Shown piece by piece: positions 8,681 through 17,292 of a stretch of DNA of 47,342 nucleotides (positions are counted from its first letter, which is position 1; each line of letters begins with the position of its first letter). The notes beneath the pieces were generated by a model. That model was not told where the DNA came from. It made no database searches and saw only the letters and a program-made list of their open reading frames with translations. The stretch comes from Flavimaribacter sp039888615 (GTDB lineage Bacteria; Pseudomonadota; Alphaproteobacteria; Rhizobiales; Rhizobiaceae). Both the position numbers and the translations under genes were made by a program. The DNA is taken from assembly GCA_039888615.1 (NCBI GenBank), contig JBDQQS010000027.1; one strand, 5' to 3'.

Positions 8681-9697
8681 CTATCCTCCCGGAGCTGACA
8701 CCGCCTTGTCCGGATCCATGTGCAGGACGACCTTGCCTATCTGGGCGTTGGCATCCAGCACCGCGTGGGCTTTCGCTACCTCCTCAAGCGGGAAGCTTGC
8801 ACATATGGGCATACGGATAGCACCGGAGGCAAGCAGTGGCCAAACCAATTCGACAAGTTCGGCGGCGAGCCGGCCTTTATATTCAGCCGGGCGCGGCCGA
8901 AGCGTCGACCCGGTGAGCGTCAGACGGCGGCGCACGATCGCCCGCACATTCACGTCTGCATTGGCGCCCAGATGGCTTGCCAGCAGCACGAGGCGGCCGT
9001 CATTGGCCAACAGATCCAATTGCCTGCCCGTGTACGGACCAGCCTGTCCATCCATGATGACATCAAAGCCTTCCGCGCCGTTGAGCGCGCAAAGCTCCTT
9101 GTCCCACGCGCCGTGATAGTCGACCGCGCCATCAACGCCGAATTGCTTGAGAACCTCGATCTTTTCCGCTGTGCCGGCGGTTGCGAAGGTGCGGGCCTGA
9201 CGCAGCTGTTTGGCGATCTGGAGTGCTGCGAGACCAACGCCGCTGGTCCCGCCCTGCATCATGAAGCTTTCACCCATTTCGAGACGGCCGAGCCAGATCA
9301 GGTTGTTCCAGGCCGTCATGAAGACTTCGGGAAGAGCCGCCGCCTGACTGAAACTGAAGCCTGCCGGCAAGGGCATGCACTGCAGCGCCGGGACAACGCA
9401 GTAATCCGCATATCCACCGCCATTGACCAAGGCGCAGACCGCGTCTCCGGCCTTGAGACCGTCGACGCCTGATCCGATCGCCTCGACGACGCCAGCGACA
9501 TCGAGCCCCAAAATGTCGGAGGCGTCAGGCGGCGGCGGGTAGAGACCGCGCCGCTGCTGGACGTCGGGCCGGTTGACGCCGGCGGCAAGCACGCGAATGA
9601 GAACGTCGCCAGGACCCGGTTCAGGGCGCGCGCGCGCGCGCAACTGCAGCACCTCCGGTCCACCTGGCTCGTCGAATTCGATTACACGCATGGTCAT
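8681..9697 (-). CDS. NAD(P)H:quinone oxidoreductase-like MDR enzyme
   Basis: This member of the medium-chain dehydrogenase/reductase superfamily, quinone-oxidoreductase (PIG3-like) branch, has about 338 residues. The GroES-like N-terminal part contains AAGVNRPDVQQRRGLYPPPP and LGLDVAGVVEAIG. The Rossmann part contains the nucleotide loop MMQGGTSGVGLAALQIAKQL. The structural-zinc cysteines of alcohol dehydrogenases are absent, as in quinone reductases. The ATG at 9697 overlaps the stop of the upstream dehydrogenase (ATGA) and has GGGAG five bases upstream, so it is preferred to 9709. Its substrate may be an enoyl or quinone-like intermediate of module A; this is inference. Confidence 0.87.
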   Translation of the reverse strand: MTMRVIEFDEPGGPEVLQLRARARPEPGPGDVLIRVLAAGVNRPDVQQRRGLYPPPPDASDILGLDVAGVVEAIGSGVDGLKAGDAVCALVNGGGYADYCVVPALQCMPLPAGFSFSQAAALPEVFMTAWNNLIWLGRLEMGESFMMQGGTSGVGLAALQIAKQLRQARTFATAGTAEKIEVLKQFGVDGAVDYHGAWDKELCALNGAEGFDVIMDGQAGPYTGRQLDLLANDGRLVLLASHLGANADVNVRAIVRRRLTLTGSTLRPRPAEYKGRLAAELVELVWPLLASGAIRMPICASFPLEEVAKAHAVLDANAQIGKVVLHMDPDKAVSAPGG

Positions 9698-10770
9698 GTC
9701 TGCTCCCATTCGTCTGGCAGAGGCACGCCGCGATCGCGCGCGAGGATTGCCAGGCTCGCCTGCGCGGCTGGCGACAGGATGACGGCGTCCGGGGATGCAT
9801 GAATAGCCCTGTGCTTGCGCTCGCCCGGAACAAAGAGCTCATCGGTCCCTGCGGCGCGACGGGACGACTTCACGCGCTCGACTGCAACGTCCACATCGGA
9901 CAGGAAATCCTCCGTCGGACGGAAGAAGGCCGGATCGAGGGCGATGAAAAGATGCGAGCAGTCCATCGGCTTGGTCAGCTTGCCTTTCATCGGACCGATC
10001 TCCGTTCCGGGCGCGCCGGCTGAAAGCGTCGCACTCAGAAGATCGATCATGAAGGATAGCCCGAAGCCCTTCGGTCCGGCTGCGGGAAGCAGCAAGCCCG
10101 CAAGCGCGGCGACCGGATCGGTGGTCGGAGCACCGTCGCTGTCGACGGCCCAGTCGTCCGGGATCGGCTTACCCGCCTGCCGGGCCATATGGATCTTGCC
10201 GAGAGCGCCCTGGCTCGTCGCCATGTCGAAGACCACCGGCGGATGCTCTCCGGCGGGAACCGCTATCGCCAGCGGATTGGTCCCGACCAGAGGCTCGGCT
10301 CCGCCCGGCGCCGGCATGACGGCGCGGGCGTTGGTCATGCAGACGCCGACGAGATTGTCGTCGGCCGCCATCTTCGCATAGCGACCGGCCGCGCCGAAAT
10401 GAAAGGAATGGCGGACCGAGCTGACGCCGATTCCAAACTGTCGCGCGGATTGCATCGCATGTTTCATTGCTTTTCCGGCAACCAGATGGCCAAGCATGTG
10501 CCCGGCGTCGATAACCGTGACGGCGCCGCGATCTTCGACTGACGCCGGTTCGTCGGCAGGCTTCGCCATGCCGGCTTCCAGATAGTTAACGTAGTTCTCC
10601 GCCTGAAGAACGCCGTGCGACGGCAGTGCCTGCTGATCCGCCTCGATCAGGGCCAACGACACCTCTTTCGCGCCTGCCCTGGAAAGCCCTGCAGCGATAA
10701 AAATATCTGCAAGCAGATCGCGCACCACGGCGACCTGAAACGTGCGCTGCGCGTAATCCTGACTGGTCAT
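9694..10770 (-). CDS. LDH2/malate dehydrogenase-family NAD(P) oxidoreductase
   Basis: This 358-residue protein belongs to the malate/L-lactate dehydrogenase (YlbC/ComC/DpkA) family, which has no Rossmann fold and oxidises 2-hydroxy acids or reduces 2-keto or imino acids. Family signatures are ADQQALPSHGV near the N-terminus, SVRHSFHFGAAGRYA (catalytic His region), GTNPLAIAVPAG, VFDMATSQGALGKI and LLPAAGPKGFGLSFMIDLL. The ATG at 10770 has a strong GGAGGAGG site immediately upstream and is chosen over 10863. It is the first gene of the operon leading to the IclR gene and is read from the operator-bearing region shared with the divergent aldolase gene. The substrate is unknown. Confidence 0.87.
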   Translation of the reverse strand: MTSQDYAQRTFQVAVVRDLLADIFIAAGLSRAGAKEVSLALIEADQQALPSHGVLQAENYVNYLEAGMAKPADEPASVEDRGAVTVIDAGHMLGHLVAGKAMKHAMQSARQFGIGVSSVRHSFHFGAAGRYAKMAADDNLVGVCMTNARAVMPAPGGAEPLVGTNPLAIAVPAGEHPPVVFDMATSQGALGKIHMARQAGKPIPDDWAVDSDGAPTTDPVAALAGLLLPAAGPKGFGLSFMIDLLSATLSAGAPGTEIGPMKGKLTKPMDCSHLFIALDPAFFRPTEDFLSDVDVAVERVKSSRRAAGTDELFVPGERKHRAIHASPDAVILSPAAQASLAILARDRGVPLPDEWEQT

Positions 10771-10931
10771 GGCCTCCTCCATACTCATCCATCGTCCATG
10801 CCACAGGCCTGTCCGGCATCGTACGTAAACAATGGTATATTCCACGATGCGGAACAAGCTCAACGGGATGTCGAAAGCGCCGGTCCGAGCTGTTTAGTCT
10901 TTCGCAGACAGCGAATGGAGGAGACTCAATC
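10771..10931. promoter_or_regulatory. divergent promoter region 1 of module A
   Basis: This 161-base gap separates the divergent dehydrogenase operon (start 10770, - strand) and aldolase gene (start 10932, + strand). It contains the IclR-like operator at 10840-10854, 70 bases from one start and 78 from the other, so one site could serve both promoters. Confidence 0.6.
10840..10854 (-). promoter_or_regulatory. IclR-like operator, copy 1
   Basis: On the - strand the site reads TTCCGCATCGTGGAA, an imperfect palindrome with TTCC/GGAA arms as in many IclR-family operators. It matches the two other copies in the module at 12 or more of 15 positions (consensus TTCCGCATCRYGRAA). That the IclR protein encoded at 7771-8643 binds it is inference. 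Confidence 0.7.
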
Positions 10932-11723
10932 ATGTCGACAATGTCCTGGCCAGCCGCGCCCGGCAGTTTTCGCGAGCGCCTTGCAAGCGGCGCGCTGTGC
11001 GCAGGCACTTTCGTGAAGACCCCGACGGGTCATGCCACGGAAATCCTGGGCGATCTCGGATATGATTTCGTTGTGGCGGATGCGGAACATGCGCCGCTCG
11101 ATCGCACAGCGCTCGACAATGTCATGCAGGCCGCCGGTCGCGATCGCATTCCGGTGCTGGTTCGTGTGCCGAGCGGCAATTCCTGGCATTTGCTTTCGGT
11201 TCTCGACTGCGGCGCAACCGGCGTCGTCGTACCGCATGTGATGAACGCAATGCAGGCTGAAGAGATCGCCAAGTCCTGCCGGTATCGCGGCGGTCGGCGC
11301 GGTTTTTCCGCCGGCACGCGTGCGGGACGCTTCGGCGGCGAGGCGCGCTGGGATCTCGTCGACCGCGCCGACGCCGAGACGGTGGTGATCGCTCAGATCG
11401 AAGACCCGGAAGCCGTCGACAATGTCGAGGAGATCGCGGCGGTGGACGGCGTCGACGCGCTTTTTATCGGGCGCGGCGACTTGACGGTCGCCTATGGCGC
11501 CCCGTCCAACGACGCCGACGTCATCGAGGAAGCCTCGCGCCGGATCGCCGACGCTGCAAAGAAGCACGGCAAAGCTGTCGCTGTCTTTGCAGCCAGCATC
11601 GCCGAGGTGGAGAAGTTGAGGAAAATAAGAGCCTCGATCGTCGTCTATTCGGCCGATCAGAGTTTCCTGCGCGCGGGCGCCAGGAAAGCGCTGGAGGACA
11701 TCCGGGCGCTCGACGGCGCCTGA
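10932..11723 (+). CDS. HpcH/HpaI-family aldolase
   Basis: This 263-residue class II pyruvate-type aldolase splits 4-hydroxy-2-keto acids to pyruvate (or another 2-keto acid) and an aldehyde using a divalent metal. Family motifs are GTFVKTPTGHATEILGDLGYDFVVADAEHAP (the catalytic base His follows the E of DAEH), VLVRVPSG, GATGVVVPHV, IAQIEDPEAVDNVEEIAAVDGVDALFIGRGDL. Glu and Asp in IEDPEA and the DAEHAP block are the expected metal-binding region. GGAGGAG lies upstream of the ATG. It is read alone from divergent region 1 and stops 10 bases before the converging cupin gene, with a shared hairpin. It probably performs the carbon-carbon cleavage step of module A. Confidence 0.88.
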   Translation: MSTMSWPAAPGSFRERLASGALCAGTFVKTPTGHATEILGDLGYDFVVADAEHAPLDRTALDNVMQAAGRDRIPVLVRVPSGNSWHLLSVLDCGATGVVVPHVMNAMQAEEIAKSCRYRGGRRGFSAGTRAGRFGGEARWDLVDRADAETVVIAQIEDPEAVDNVEEIAAVDGVDALFIGRGDLTVAYGAPSNDADVIEEASRRIADAAKKHGKAVAVFAASIAEVEKLRKIRASIVVYSADQSFLRAGARKALEDIRALDGA

Positions 11724-11738
11724 CGCCGATCGTCAGGC
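11718..11738. terminator. shared bidirectional hairpin
   Basis: GCCTGACG, loop CCGAT, CGTCAGGC form a perfect 8-bp stem that spans the stops of both the aldolase (+) and the cupin gene (-). On the + strand it is followed by CGTTTCCTTTT. It is the only gap between two convergent transcripts, so it probably ends both. Confidence 0.65.
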
Positions 11739-12581
11739 CGTTTCCTTTTCCGGCATCGGATAGTCGTCCGCGTTGCACACGAATCCGGGACGCTCCGAAA
11801 AATCCATCCTGGGTGGCGAGAAAAGGTCGATGAGCCACGCCGTTTCGTCGCCGATATTACGGCTGGTGTGGATGACCTGGGCCGGAATGATCAGCACCGA
11901 CGGACTTCCCACCTCAAGCGCCTCGTCCGGCTTCCATTCGTTCATGTTCTTGCTCCATGGCCAACGCAGATGGTGGACGTATTTGCCTTCCAGCAGCAGC
12001 GACGCCTGTTCATAGTCGGCATGCGAATGGGGACTAAGGGCAGTGACGTCGCGCGGCTCTGTGCGCTTGCGCATGGCGTTGACCATGATGTTGGTGCTGC
12101 GGAACACGCGCATGTTGGAATCCGGCCTATCGTACTCGTCAGGAAGATAGGTTCTCAGCTTGAAACCGTCCGTGGGAGTTGGCCAGGCGACGAGTGGCGC
12201 ACATTCCGGCGCGCCGTCCGAATAGGTGTCGGTATTGACCGACATTTCCACCAGATCAGTAGCGCGGTTCGAGAAGACCCGGACCACGAGGCCGCCCTGT
12301 GCAGAGACTACGGAGCTCTTGCCGGGCGGCACGATTGTGATGCTGCTGGCCTTCGCGTCGATCGCGTGCGATCCGGCTTCGATCCGGGCTTCGGCTTCCG
12401 GCAGGATAACCCAGTATTCGTCGGGATTGTCTGTGCGCTCGAGCGATATGCCGGGCGACAGCCGGCTCACGGCCACGACGAGGTTCGCCCCGCGCGTGAT
12501 CCAGGTCTCTTCACCGCTCCCGGAAATCTGTGGTGGTTCCTTCGAGTGGTCAGCCAGGCTCTCCGGTCTGGTCTGGGTCAT
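11733..12581 (-). CDS. bicupin-like protein
   Basis: This 282-residue protein of the cupin superfamily has two beta-barrel halves. The second half carries a metal-type motif (SPHSHADYEQASLLLEGKYVHHLRW, then IIPAQVIHTSRN), with His-x-His, Glu and a later His as expected for a cupin metal site. The first half (DEYWVILPEAEARI, ITIVPPGKSSV) lacks the histidines. AAGGAG six bases upstream supports the ATG. It follows the two fumarase-like subunits in one - strand operon. Cupins in catabolic operons may be isomerases, dioxygenases or lyases, and the reaction cannot be assigned. Confidence 0.7.
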   Translation of the reverse strand: MTQTRPESLADHSKEPPQISGSGEETWITRGANLVVAVSRLSPGISLERTDNPDEYWVILPEAEARIEAGSHAIDAKASSITIVPPGKSSVVSAQGGLVVRVFSNRATDLVEMSVNTDTYSDGAPECAPLVAWPTPTDGFKLRTYLPDEYDRPDSNMRVFRSTNIMVNAMRKRTEPRDVTALSPHSHADYEQASLLLEGKYVHHLRWPWSKNMNEWKPDEALEVGSPSVLIIPAQVIHTSRNIGDETAWLIDLFSPPRMDFSERPGFVCNADDYPMPEKETA

Positions 12582-12614
12582 ATCGATCTCCTTGCCTCTT
12601 GGAGTTGGCGCTTG

Positions 12615-13238
12615 TCAGCTTGTCGAAGCCTGCCGACCTTCGCGCAATTTGCGCTTGATTTCGGAGAGCTTGTCAGTGGCCGCTTTGGTAAGGTCCGCGT
12701 ATCGCGAATGCCCGTGAGCATCGATTGCGACCAGGAGCGGGCCGAAATTCTCGACCTCGAAACGCGACAACCGAAACTGCGTGATAAGATCGTCCCATCC
12801 TGTTTCGACGAGCCTCTTGACGCCTTCCGTCAGCAGGGGCGCCGCGCCACCGATCATCGAGAAATAAACGCAGCCGGTTTCCTGCAGAGCGTCGACGCAG
12901 GACTGATCCATGCCGCCCTTGCCGCCCACCGCCGTAAAGCCGAAATGGCGGACCAGCGTGGGCATGAAGGCGTTGAATCGCGTGCTCGTCGTCGGGTTTA
13001 CATATTCCGTGACGACGCCGTCCGGCGTATCGATGTTGCAGCTCCCCATATGCAGGAAAACGGCGCTCTTCAGATCGATCGGCGGCTCTTCGGATCGGGC
13101 AATCGCATCCATGATCCGCTGGTGGGTCGGAAACCCTGCCGTCGTTATGATCTCGCCGTCCAGATAGACGACGTCGCCAATCCTGAGTTTGTCGATGTCG
13201 CCCCTATCGAGGGGCGCCTTCAGCCTATACTCACTCAA
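12615..13238 (-). CDS. class I fumarase / tartrate dehydratase-like beta subunit
   Basis: This 207-residue protein corresponds to the C-terminal (beta) domain of class I Fe-S fumarases and to TtdB of L-tartrate dehydratase. Signatures are GDVVYLDGEIITTAGFPTHQRI, MGSCNIDTPDG (substrate-binding region), NPTTSTRFNAFMP and AVGGKGGMDQSC. It starts with TTG, eight bases inside the end of the alpha subunit gene, with GAGG upstream. This overlap is typical of the split enzyme. Together the subunits should reversibly add or remove water on a dicarboxylate (fumarate/malate, mesaconate/citramalate or tartrate type). The context does not decide which. Confidence 0.86.
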   Translation of the reverse strand: MSEYRLKAPLDRGDIDKLRIGDVVYLDGEIITTAGFPTHQRIMDAIARSEEPPIDLKSAVFLHMGSCNIDTPDGVVTEYVNPTTSTRFNAFMPTLVRHFGFTAVGGKGGMDQSCVDALQETGCVYFSMIGGAAPLLTEGVKRLVETGWDDLITQFRLSRFEVENFGPLLVAIDAHGHSRYADLTKAATDKLSEIKRKLREGRQASTS

Positions 13239-14100
13239 TGCGTTCTACCTCGCCGGAATTGTAGATCTTCGCGCGCGTGCGCCGATTGATCCAGCAATTG
13301 AATGCAATCGCAACAGGCGTAAAGCCATGTCCCGACGCATAGTCGATGTGAACACCGAATGCGGTTGTGACGCCGCCGGTGCCCATTGGACCGAAACCGG
13401 TCGAATTGACCGCTTCCAGAAGGCGCTTTTCCATATTGGCGAGGATCGGCTCGGGGTTGGTCGTGCCAAAAGGCCGCAATGTCTGCTGCTTGGCCAGCCG
13501 TGCAGCATGGTCGAAGGAGCCGCCAATGCCGATTCCGATGGTGACGGGAGGACAGTGCTGCGATCCCGCCCTGACCACCATGTCCATGATCCAGGCTTCG
13601 ATCTCGTCCAGCGTCGGATAGGAAAAGATCTCGAGCGCCGCCCAGCGGCCGCCCCCCAGAGCCTTCGGAGCGCAGGTCACGTCGATGTAATCGGCGCCCG
13701 ATATCATATCCCACGAGACGATCGGCATGTCTTTGCCGTGGTAGCTGCGCTCGCCTGTAAGAGGATTGGTGACAAACTTGAGGATCGGCGGTTCGATCGT
13801 TTCGACCAGATCCGCAAAGCCATCAACGATCGCCTGCTTGATGTCGCCCCCAAATTCGACGCCTGTTCCGATTTTGACCGAATAGGTCGGAACGCCCGAA
13901 TCGGAACACAGCAGGGTGTCTTCGGCTTCCGCGCGCTCAGCGCTCCTCAGCATGAATCCGAGGGCCTTTTTCGGCGCGTCCTCGGTTTCGGCGTCCAGGG
14001 CCGAACGCAGAGCGACCTTCGAATCCTCCGGAATTTTCTTGAGCGACCATTCGTAGAGGTCCCTGGTCGTCGATTTCATCATTTCATATGTGACGGGCAC
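13231..14100 (-). CDS. class I fumarase / tartrate dehydratase-like alpha subunit
   Basis: This 289-residue alpha subunit binds the [4Fe-4S] cluster. The likely cluster cysteines are C65 (LLCSDSGVPTY), C183 (HCPPVTIGIGIGGSFD) and C269 (AFNCWINRR). Their spacing (118 and 86) is close to that of class I fumarases. An additional Cys lies at 143 in VTCAPKALGGG. The start is GTG at 14100, with GGAGGAG upstream. It is first in a three-gene operon (alpha, beta, cupin) read from divergent region 2, which has an IclR-like operator. A dedicated fumarase-like enzyme in a regulated catabolic operon suggests a non-TCA substrate. Confidence 0.87.
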   Translation of the reverse strand: MPVTYEMMKSTTRDLYEWSLKKIPEDSKVALRSALDAETEDAPKKALGFMLRSAERAEAEDTLLCSDSGVPTYSVKIGTGVEFGGDIKQAIVDGFADLVETIEPPILKFVTNPLTGERSYHGKDMPIVSWDMISGADYIDVTCAPKALGGGRWAALEIFSYPTLDEIEAWIMDMVVRAGSQHCPPVTIGIGIGGSFDHAARLAKQQTLRPFGTTNPEPILANMEKRLLEAVNSTGFGPMGTGGVTTAFGVHIDYASGHGFTPVAIAFNCWINRRTRAKIYNSGEVERIE

Positions 14101-14287
14101 CTGACGCTACTCTCCTCCACCCTCGGTCCGATGGATGGGAAACTAATCCCGCGATTGCGAGAATGACAGATCGGGCGCAAGCGCATTCCGCATCATGAAA
14201 CGCGCGCAAACGCCAATTGTATTGCGCGGCCGTTCGCGAAACGATTTCGCAACAAAACACAAGACGTCGAATTGCAAAGGACCAGGG
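14101..14287. promoter_or_regulatory. divergent promoter region 2 of module A
   Basis: This gap of 187 bases separates the fumarase-like operon (-) from the DUF6282/TRAP operon (+). The IclR-like site at 14186-14200 lies almost in the middle, 86 and 88 bases from the two start codons. Confidence 0.6.
14186..14200 (+). promoter_or_regulatory. IclR-like operator, copy 2
   Basis: The site reads TTCCGCATCATGAAA on the + strand. It differs from copy 1 (TTCCGCATCGTGGAA) at two positions and from copy 3 (TTCCGCATCACGAAA) at one. It is centred between two divergent operons. Confidence 0.7.
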
Positions 14288-15220
14288 ATGGGAGCCGCTG
14301 AAAATCGCGCGGAAGCGCTTCGCTTGATAGATACGATCGATGAATCACGCGCCGACGCCTTGATGAAGGGCGCGGTGGATTTGCACGTCCATTCGGGCCC
14401 GTCGGTCATGGCTCGCCAGGTCGACCACTTCCAGGCCGTGGAAGAGGCGGCCGCCGCCGGCATGCGGGGCATTCTTTTCAAGGATCATCACTATTCGGTG
14501 GCGCCGTTCCTGCCGATCATGGAGCGCGTGCTTGGCCATCACGGCGTGGCCATGTACGGCGGCGTCGTGCTCAACAACACCATCGGCAGTCTTAACCCGC
14601 ATGCGGTCGACTTCAATCTGAAGTCTGGCGCCAAGCTCGTCTGGATGCCGACCGCGCATTCTCTCAATCATATCCGCAACACTCACCGCAAATCGCGGTT
14701 GGCGACCAATGTGCAGTTGAAGAAACCTGTAGCAGTCTCGGTTCTCGACGCGCGCGGCGACCTGCTCGACGAGTGCAAGGAAATTCTTGATTCCATCGCG
14801 GAATTCGATGCAATCCTGTCTTCTGGCCACCTCCATATCGGCGAGGTCTGGGTGCTGTTCGAGGAAGCCAGGGCGCGCGGCGTCAAACGGCTTCTCGTCA
14901 ACCATCCCATGTACGGCCTGCACTGTACGGCTGACGACGTTTCCGAACTTGTCCGCATAGGGGCCCTGATCGAGCAATCGGCCTGTCTTTATGTCGATTC
15001 CCGGTTCAACTATTTCACGCCGGAAGAACTGCGCGAGCACATCGACGCGGCCGGCCCCGCCCATTCCGCGCTCGGTTCGGACCTCGGGCAGGTGGACAAT
15101 CCATCTCCCGTCGAAGGGTTGAAACAGATGATCCGTCTGTGCCTCGCGCTAGGTTACACCGACGAAGAAGTGAAGCTGATGGTTCAGGACAATCCTGCAC
15201 GCATCGTCGGATTGCAGTAA
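14288..15220 (+). CDS. DUF6282-type amidohydrolase-like protein
   Basis: This 310-residue protein looks like a metal-dependent TIM-barrel hydrolase. It shows DLHVHSGPS (H33, H35) near the start, then KDHH at about 66-69, SGHLHIGE, VNHPMYG and LGSDLGQ. These are the His and Asp sites expected in amidohydrolase or PHP-like enzymes. I recognise it as the type annotated DUF6282, for which no reaction is established to my knowledge. The ATG at 14288 has AAAGGA six bases upstream; a longer frame from 14195 would cross the operator and is rejected. It is the first gene of an operon with a TRAP permease, so it may hydrolyse the imported compound (amide, lactone or ester); this is inference. Confidence 0.75.
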   Translation: MGAAENRAEALRLIDTIDESRADALMKGAVDLHVHSGPSVMARQVDHFQAVEEAAAAGMRGILFKDHHYSVAPFLPIMERVLGHHGVAMYGGVVLNNTIGSLNPHAVDFNLKSGAKLVWMPTAHSLNHIRNTHRKSRLATNVQLKKPVAVSVLDARGDLLDECKEILDSIAEFDAILSSGHLHIGEVWVLFEEARARGVKRLLVNHPMYGLHCTADDVSELVRIGALIEQSACLYVDSRFNYFTPEELREHIDAAGPAHSALGSDLGQVDNPSPVEGLKQMIRLCLALGYTDEEVKLMVQDNPARIVGLQ

Positions 15221-15300
15221 GCTTAGAAGGGACGCCGCGGCTGTTCCGGTTTGCAAACCCGGTCGGGCATGGATCGATGCCGGGTGGGGAGGTATGACGC

Positions 15301-17292
15301 ATGAGTGAACAAGAGGTCGATACGTTCGATCGCGAGACGCCCGGTCGGCCGTTGCCGTCATTTGCAAGATGGTACGTGCGAATTGCGACCATCGCCATTC
15401 TGCTGCTGGCGATCAATCAGGCGTTTAATACACGCTTCTTCGTCGACATCACGTTGATCACGCTGCAGTTCAACTACGTCATCATCGCGCTGGCGCTGTC
15501 ATGCGGTTTTCTTCTGATGGCGCCGTCGAAGCATCAGTACGATCGTCCCCCGGGCGTTCTCGACTGGCTGCTGGTCGCCGTATTGATTGCGACCTGCGCC
15601 TTTTTCTTCGCCAATTCCTACAGCATCTCGCTGCTCGGCTGGGAGGTCTCACCCCCGTTCTGGGCGATCATAGCGTCTTTCGCGATGTGGGTACTGGTGC
15701 TGGAAGCCGGCCGAAGGGCAGGCGGTCTTCCGCTGGCGATCATCGTCTTCGTGATGTCCACTTATCCGCTCTACACGGAATATCTGCCTGCCGCGATTGC
15801 CGGCTTCGGTTCCTCGGCCGAGTATGTCGCAGCCTATCACGCCATGGGGTCGGAAAGCATTATCGGCATTCCGTTGAGAACGTTTGCGAGTCTCATAATC
15901 GGCTTCATCATCTTCGGCGCCGCCCTGCAGCGCACGGGCGCAGGCCAATTCTTCATGGACGTGAGTTTCGGACTGCTCGGCCACGTCCGGGGCGGGCCGG
16001 CCAAGGTATCGATCTTTTCCAGCGGCCTGATGGGCTCAATGAGCGGATCGGTCATCACCAATGTGCTCACGACGGGCGTGCTTACCATTCCCGCAATGCG
16101 CAGGGTTGGCATGTCGGGAACGTTCGCGGCGGGGGTTGAAACCTGCGCCTCGACCGGCGGGGTGCTTATGCCGCCCGTCATGGGCGCAACAGCGTTCGTC
16201 ATGGCGAGTTTCATGGGCGTTCCCTACGCCGAAGTCGCGCTTGCCGCAGCCATTCCCTCGATCCTCTATTTCTTCGGGTTGTTCGCGCAGATCGACGCCC
16301 GCGCGGGCCGGGAAGGCCTCGAAGGCCTTCCGAGCGAGGAACTGCCGTCCGTCAGGCAGGCGCTGAAGGAAGGCTGGTACTATGTGTTCGCCTTCGCTCT
16401 TTTGATCTTCATGCTGCTGGTCATGCGCCGCGAGGCGCTGGCGCCGTATTTCGCCACCCCTCTTCTGATCCTGCTCAACCAGATATTCTCCAAGAAGCAC
16501 CGCTGGAAATGGCGCGACGTTCTGCTGTTCATCGACACGCTGGGCAGCTTGTTCGCGAACCTGGTCGCAATCCTCGCCGCTGTCGGAATGATCATGGGCG
16601 CCCTCGCCATGACAGGCGTTGCGGCGACGCTCGTCAATGATCTCTTGAGAATCGCCGGCGGAGATCCGTTGCCGCTGCTCATCATGGGAGCGCTGACAGG
16701 ACTGCTTCTCGGCGTCGGCATGACGTCGACCGCCGCCTACATATTCCTGGCGATCCTGCTGGCGCCTGCGCTGATCAAGGTCGGTCTCGAACCGATGGCA
16801 GTGCATCTCTTCATCTTCTACTGGGGCATGCTTTCCTTCATCACCCCGCCTGTCGCTCTCGGTGCGTTTGCCGCTGCTAGCATTGCGAAAACCAAACCGA
16901 TGCGCACAGGCGTCGAGGCGATGAAGCTCGGCAGCGTCATCTATTTCATCCCGTTCTTCTTCGTTTTCGAGCCGGCGCTGGTCATGGCCGGCCCCTGGAA
17001 CGAGGCAGTGGTCGCCTTCGTTCTGGCGGTGCTTGGCATCGGTCTCTACGCCGGCGCCATCCAGGGCTATATCCCCTTGGTCGGGCACCTGTTCCCGAAC
17101 CAGTGGTACGGCCTGCCGCTGCGGCTCCTGGTGATATTCGCGGCCATTCTCATCGCCTTGCCATCCGACGCAGTTCCGCACTGGTCAGACCTCGAATTGC
17201 TCGGCGTTGCAGCCGTGATCGCCCTGCCGCTGCTGGCGTTCGCGGCGATCTCCAACAAGGGAAAACTGGGTGGAGCGGCATGGTCGAAGTAG
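15301..17292 (+). CDS. TRAP transporter permease, fused 4TM/12TM (TAXI type)
   Basis: This 663-residue inner-membrane protein is built of many hydrophobic segments. The N-terminal ~170 residues form the small (DctQ-like) part. The rest is the large DctM-like part, with FMDVSFGLLGHVRGGPAKVSIFSSGLMGSMSGSVITNV and a conserved GGVLMPPVMGATAFVMASFMGVPYAEV block. Such fused permeases work with TAXI-type periplasmic binding proteins and use the Na+ or H+ gradient to take up organic acids. The matching binding protein is encoded on the other strand at 20599-21732. GGGGAGG lies eight bases upstream of the ATG. It follows the DUF6282 gene and overlaps the MaoC gene. Confidence 0.92.
   Translation: MSEQEVDTFDRETPGRPLPSFARWYVRIATIAILLLAINQAFNTRFFVDITLITLQFNYVIIALALSCGFLLMAPSKHQYDRPPGVLDWLLVAVLIATCAFFFANSYSISLLGWEVSPPFWAIIASFAMWVLVLEAGRRAGGLPLAIIVFVMSTYPLYTEYLPAAIAGFGSSAEYVAAYHAMGSESIIGIPLRTFASLIIGFIIFGAALQRTGAGQFFMDVSFGLLGHVRGGPAKVSIFSSGLMGSMSGSVITNVLTTGVLTIPAMRRVGMSGTFAAGVETCASTGGVLMPPVMGATAFVMASFMGVPYAEVALAAAIPSILYFFGLFAQIDARAGREGLEGLPSEELPSVRQALKEGWYYVFAFALLIFMLLVMRREALAPYFATPLLILLNQIFSKKHRWKWRDVLLFIDTLGSLFANLVAILAAVGMIMGALAMTGVAATLVNDLLRIAGGDPLPLLIMGALTGLLLGVGMTSTAAYIFLAILLAPALIKVGLEPMAVHLFIFYWGMLSFITPPVALGAFAAASIAKTKPMRTGVEAMKLGSVIYFIPFFFVFEPALVMAGPWNEAVVAFVLAVLGIGLYAGAIQGYIPLVGHLFPNQWYGLPLRLLVIFAAILIALPSDAVPHWSDLELLGVAAVIALPLLAFAAISNKGKLGGAAWSK

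Noticed and set aside
12000..14170. Very long open frames on the + strand across the cupin and fumarase-like genes
   Set aside because: They are antisense to well-supported genes with family motifs, have no ribosome sites and read low-complexity, Arg/His/Asp-rich sequence typical of shadow frames in GC-rich DNA.
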